Shown here: in pieces, positions 6,410 to 9,055 of the stretch
Layout of the letters: the number at the start of each line of letters is the position of its first letter
How positions within the stretch are numbered: position 1 is the stretch's first letter
Assembly: GCF_002483305.1 (NCBI RefSeq)
Contig: NZ_DLHQ01000014.1
Coordinates: forward strand, 1 to 9,055
Direction of reading: 5' to 3'
Source of the DNA: Brevundimonas sp. UBA7664
Lineage (GTDB): Bacteria > Pseudomonadota > Alphaproteobacteria > Caulobacterales > Caulobacteraceae
Length of the DNA: 9,055 bases
Notes under the pieces: generated by a model
Seen by the model: the letters and a program-made list of their open reading frames with translations, nothing else
Database searches by the model: none
What the model was told of the DNA's origin: nothing
Program-made: the position numbers and the translations under genes

Positions 6410-7519
6410 CTATCTGAGCTTCAGCGTGGCGAGGCCGATCAGGGCCAGCATGGCGGAGACGATCCAGAAGCGGATCACCACCGTCGACTCCGGCCAGCCC
6501 ATCTTCTCGAAATGATGGTGGATCGGGGCCATCAGGAAGATGCGCTTCCGGGTGGCCTTGAAATAGGCGACCTGGATCATGACCGAGGCGGCCTCGATGA
6601 CGAACAGGCCGCCGACGATGCCCAGCACCAGCTCATGCTTGGTGGCCACGGCGATGGCGCCCAGGGCGCCGCCGAGCGCCAGCGAGCCGGTGTCGCCCAT
6701 GAAGATCTTGGCCGGCGGGGCGTTGTACCAGAGGAAACCCGTGCCCCCGCCGATCATGGCGGCGCAGAAGATCGCCAGTTCGCCCGACCCCGGCACATGG
6801 TGGACGCCCAGATAGTCCGAGAAGATGAAATTGCCGACCAGATAACTGATGATGCCGAAGGCGCCTGCGGCCATCATCACCGGCACGATGGCCAGGCCGT
6901 CCAGCCCGTCGGTCAGGTTCACCGCATTGGAGAAGCCGACCATGGTGAAGGCCGCGAACACCACATAGAACCAGCCGACATTCAGCAGCACGGCCTTGAA
7001 GAAGGGGAAGGCGATCGAGGTCTCGAGGTTGGGCGAGGTCGGCGACTGCGTCATCCACAGCACCGTCAGCACCCCGGCGATGACCGAGACCACGACCTGG
7101 GCCAGCAGCTTCTGCTTCGACGTCAGTCCGGCCGAAGTCTGTTTCGACACCTTGGCGTAGTCGTCGATGAAGCCGAGCAGGCCGAAGGCCGCCGTCACGC
7201 CCGAGACGATCCAGATATAGGGATTGGTCAGGTCGCCCCACAGGAACACCGCAACGGCGATGCCCGCCAGGATCATCAGCCCGCCCATGGTCGGGGTGCC
7301 GACCTTGGACAGGTGCGAGATCGGCCCATCCGCGCGGATCGGCTGGCCCTTGCCCTGTTTGACCCGCATCCAGGCGATGAACCGGCTGCCCATGGTGACG
7401 GCGACGATCATGGCCGTGGCCATGGCCAGCGCCACCCGCACCGTCTGGTACTGGACCAGATTGAGCAGCGGATAGTCCTGCGCGATGTCGGCGTAGTGGA
7501 GATAGAGCAGGTAAAACAT
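6410..7519 (-). CDS. mraY: MraY, phospho-MurNAc-pentapeptide transferase (lipid I synthase)
   Basis: Polytopic inner-membrane enzyme that transfers phospho-MurNAc-pentapeptide from UDP to undecaprenyl phosphate, forming lipid I. The 369 residues have about ten membrane segments. Key motifs are GTPTMGG at 74-80, FIDDYAK with the aspartate pair D119-D120, NLTDGLDGLA at 201-210, NAPPAKIFMGDTGSLALGG at 266-284 (D276 matches the catalytic-site Asp of the family) and the signature APIHHHFE at 331-338. The chosen ATG (7519-7517) overlaps the murF stop by one base (TGATG). It has a GGAGG Shine-Dalgarno nine bases upstream, inside the murF 3' end, and gives the usual N-terminus MFYLLY. The reading frame stays open upstream to 7672, but that extension is Arg/Gly-rich and lies within murF. 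The next gene, murD, starts directly after the mraY stop. Confidence 0.99.
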   Translation of the reverse strand: MFYLLYLHYADIAQDYPLLNLVQYQTVRVALAMATAMIVAVTMGSRFIAWMRVKQGKGQPIRADGPISHLSKVGTPTMGGLMILAGIAVAVFLWGDLTNPYIWIVSGVTAAFGLLGFIDDYAKVSKQTSAGLTSKQKLLAQVVVSVIAGVLTVLWMTQSPTSPNLETSIAFPFFKAVLLNVGWFYVVFAAFTMVGFSNAVNLTDGLDGLAIVPVMMAAGAFGIISYLVGNFIFSDYLGVHHVPGSGELAIFCAAMIGGGTGFLWYNAPPAKIFMGDTGSLALGGALGAIAVATKHELVLGIVGGLFVIEAASVMIQVAYFKATRKRIFLMAPIHHHFEKMGWPESTVVIRFWIVSAMLALIGLATLKLR

Positions 7520-8925
7520 CAGGCGGCCCCTCCCGAGCCTTCTCCCAGAGCCGCCAGGGCCCTGGCCACCAGCGACGCCTTCGATCCGTTCGAACCCTTG
7601 ACCATGACGATGTCGCCGCGGCCCACCAGCATGGCGGCCTCGGCGGCCAGTTCGGCGGCGGTCTCGCGCCACAGGCCCTGACGCGAGCCCGGCAGGTCGT
7701 CATAGAGCCGCTTCATCTCCGGCCCGGCGGCATGGACCAGATCGAGGCCCGCGGCGTCGATCGGACCGGACAGCCCCTCGTGCAGCGCCTCGGACTGGTC
7801 GCCCAGCTCCAGCATGTCGGTCAGGACCACCACCCGCCGACCGCCGGTGGCCGGCAGCGGCCGCGCGCCGAGGCTGCGGAAGCCGGCGGCCATCGACAGC
7901 GGATTGGCGTTGTAGCTCTCGTCGATCAGGGTGAAGTCGCCGCCCGGCGCATGAACCGTCATCGTCTGCCCCCGCCCCGCCAGCGGCTGGAACTCGGACA
8001 GGGCCGCCAGACCCGTGTCCAGCGGCACGTCCAGCGCATCCAGCATCAGCAGGACGCACAGGCTGTTCAGCCCCCAGTGGAAGCCGGACTGGGCCAGCTC
8101 GAACTCGATCGTCCGCCCGAACAGCTCGGCCCGGACGCGCGCGCCCGTGTCATGCGGCTGGAAGTCGATCAGCCGGGCGTCGCAGCCCGCCGCCGATCCG
8201 AAGGTCGCGATCCGCGCCCCGGCACGCCGGGCGCCCGCGTCCAGCACGGCGGCGAAGGCCACGTCGGCGTTGAACACCGCGACGCCATTGTCGGCCAGGC
8301 CCTCGAAGATGGCCGCCTTCTCCGCCGCCACCCCGGCCTCGCCGTCGGCGAAGGCCTCGATATGCACGGGCCCCACGGTGGTGACGCAGGCCGCGTGGGG
8401 CCGGACCATCTTCGACAGGGGCGCGATCTCGCCCGGCGCGTTCATGCCGATCTCGAACACGGCCCGCTCGGTCGTCCGCGGCATCCGCGACAGGGTCAGC
8501 GGCACGCCGATATGGTTGTTGTAGCTCTTGATCGAGGCGTGCGACGGGCCGGCCAGATCGAGCCCCGCCTTGATCGCCTGGGTCACGCTGGTCTTGCCGA
8601 CCGAGCCGGTGACGGCGCCGCGTCGGGCGGGCGTCCGGTCCCGCGCCGCCATGCCGAGCGCCTCCAGCGCCCGCAGGGTGTCGGCGACGACCACCGACGG
8701 GCCGCCCTCGACCGGATGTTCGGTGATCGCCCCTGCCGCGCCGGCGGCGAAGGCGGCGGCGGCGAAATCATGCCCGTCCCGCGCGCCCTTCAGCGCCAGG
8801 AACAGGTCGCCGGCGACGATCTCGCGGCTGTTGTAGGTGATGCCGTTCGCCTGGAAGGGCTTGCCTTCAAGCCGCCCGCCCGTCGCCGCCACGATCTCGG
8901 CCGATGTCCACAACGCCTCAGGCAC
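7519..8925 (-). CDS. murF: MurF, UDP-MurNAc-tripeptide:D-Ala-D-Ala ligase
   Basis: Cytoplasmic ATP-dependent ligase that adds the D-Ala-D-Ala dipeptide to UDP-MurNAc-tripeptide, completing the pentapeptide. The 468 residues show an N-terminal UDP-binding domain with TYNSREIVAGDLFLAL (30-45), a central ATPase domain with the P-loop TGSVGKTS at 106-113, NNHIGVPLTLSR (136-147), FEIGMNAPGEI (157-167) and VGPVHIEAF (184-192), and a C-terminal domain with DESYNANPLSM (335-345), DMLELG (370-375) and KGSNGSKAS (443-451). The start codon is GTG at 8925-8923. It is supported by an AAGGAG Shine-Dalgarno with a 6-nt spacer, and the N-terminus MPEALWTSAEI fits the family. The upstream in-frame stop is at 9042-9040, with no ATG, GTG or TTG in between. 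Unlike many dcw clusters, where murE abuts or overlaps murF, at least 130 bp of repeat-bearing spacer lies upstream here. Confidence 0.98.
   Translation of the reverse strand: MPEALWTSAEIVAATGGRLEGKPFQANGITYNSREIVAGDLFLALKGARDGHDFAAAAFAAGAAGAITEHPVEGGPSVVVADTLRALEALGMAARDRTPARRGAVTGSVGKTSVTQAIKAGLDLAGPSHASIKSYNNHIGVPLTLSRMPRTTERAVFEIGMNAPGEIAPLSKMVRPHAACVTTVGPVHIEAFADGEAGVAAEKAAIFEGLADNGVAVFNADVAFAAVLDAGARRAGARIATFGSAAGCDARLIDFQPHDTGARVRAELFGRTIEFELAQSGFHWGLNSLCVLLMLDALDVPLDTGLAALSEFQPLAGRGQTMTVHAPGGDFTLIDESYNANPLSMAAGFRSLGARPLPATGGRRVVVLTDMLELGDQSEALHEGLSGPIDAAGLDLVHAAGPEMKRLYDDLPGSRQGLWRETAAELAAEAAMLVGRGDIVMVKGSNGSKASLVARALAALGEGSGGAA
7529..7533 (-). promoter_or_regulatory. Shine-Dalgarno of mraY inside the murF 3' end
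   Basis: The minus strand carries GGAGG within GGGAGGGG, nine bases upstream of the mraY ATG. It lies in the last codons of murF and supports the start at 7519 over longer alternatives. Confidence 0.7.
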
Positions 8926-8931
8926 AACGAA

Positions 8932-8937
8932 CTCCTT
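8932..8937 (-). promoter_or_regulatory. Shine-Dalgarno of murF, partly inside a hairpin arm
   Basis: The minus strand reads AAGGAG at 8937-8932, six bases before the GTG start of murF, which decides that start. The AAGG part forms the end of the 3' arm of a 9-bp GC-rich stem (8934-8942 with 8948-8956), so the ribosome site could be masked in the mRNA. Confidence 0.8.
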
Positions 8938-8985
8938 CCCCCCTCGCGGGGGAAGGTGGGCGGCGAAGCCGCTCGGATGGGGGGG
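8934..8985. repeat. Bimodular palindromic intergenic repeat upstream of murF
   Basis: Two adjacent hairpins followed by a G-run. Hairpin 1 has arms CCTTCCCCC (8934-8942) and GGGGGAAGG (8948-8956) around a 5-nt loop. Hairpin 2 has arms GCGGC (8960-8964) and GCCGC (8968-8972) around GAA, extendable by two pairs to seven. It ends in CGGATGGGGGGG (8974-8985). The layout resembles small dispersed intergenic repeats that I recall from GC-rich alphaproteobacteria; that comparison is from memory. Part of another copy in the opposite orientation occurs at the window edge. It overlaps the murF ribosome-binding site. Confidence 0.7.
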
Positions 8986-9042
8986 CTGGTTCCGCAGGCA
9001 GGCTGGCCAGGGCAGACGCCAATCGGTGGGAGGCGTGTCTCA

Positions 9043-9055
9043 CCCCCCATCCGTC
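9043..9055. repeat. Partial inverted second copy of the intergenic repeat (cut by window edge)
   Basis: CCCCCCATCCG at 9043-9053 is the exact reverse complement of CGGATGGGGGG at 8974-8984. It is read as the tail of a second copy of the same element, pointing toward the first and separated from it by about 58 bp. Only the tail is inside the window, so the hairpin modules of this copy cannot be checked. Confidence 0.5.

Noticed and set aside
7520..7672. N-terminal extension of mraY by 51 codons
   Set aside because: The extension is Arg/Gly-rich, lies wholly inside murF in another frame, and would place a charged tail before the normal MraY N-terminus. The ATG at 7519 has a Shine-Dalgarno and the expected length.
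5972..7681. Long plus-strand open frame (569 codons) opposite murD, mraY and murF
   Set aside because: It is antisense to genes with complete catalytic motifs. Its product is His/Asp/Arg/Gln-rich, without recognisable domains.
8790..9050. Minus-strand 86-codon open frame overlapping the murF start
   Set aside because: It is out of frame with murF, runs through the palindromic repeat, and does not resemble a MurE C-terminus or any family I know.

Overview
The window is GC-rich and looks like an alphaproteobacterium of the Caulobacterales, most likely Brevundimonas or a close relative. This placement rests on protein motifs and gene order recognised from memory, not on a search. Almost all of it is coding, and no tRNA, rRNA, CRISPR array or transposase gene was seen.

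Layout from left to right. The last 125 codons of the chromosome-condensation ATPase gene smc run on the plus strand (1-378). Its stop codon overlaps that of a convergent WecG/TagA/CpsF-family glycosyltransferase gene (375-1100, minus). Divergent from that, after 47 bp, is a small gene for a putative exported protein of 154 residues (1148-1612, plus). Its 3' end overlaps the 3' end of a convergent MscS-type channel gene (1584-2687, minus). From there to the right end, everything lies on the minus strand and forms the middle of the division and cell-wall (dcw) cluster. In transcription order it is murF (8925 to 7519), mraY (7519 to 6410), murD (6409 to 5012), ftsW (5005 to 3824), murG (3816 to 2713) and then the MscS gene.

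The dcw genes form one pathway. MurD and MurF add D-Glu and D-Ala-D-Ala to the UDP-MurNAc peptide in the cytoplasm. MraY moves the product to undecaprenyl phosphate (lipid I), and MurG adds GlcNAc (lipid II). FtsW polymerises lipid II at the septum. Junctions are -1, 0, 6 and 7 nt, then 25 nt before the channel gene, so one operon with translational coupling is likely.

Three things stand out. First, the canonical murG-murC-murB-ddl-ftsQ-ftsA-ftsZ continuation is absent: after murG come a channel gene, an unknown gene, a glycosyltransferase gene and smc. Second, murF has a GTG start whose Shine-Dalgarno sequence lies in one arm of a strong hairpin. That hairpin belongs to a bimodular palindromic intergenic repeat, and part of a second, inverted copy lies at the window's right edge. 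Third, the murD-ftsW junction is a perfect 7-bp inverted repeat that puts the ftsW AUG in a hairpin stem. No novel defence system or new multi-gene system was found; the interest lies in the junctions, the broken synteny and the two less-characterised genes at the left.
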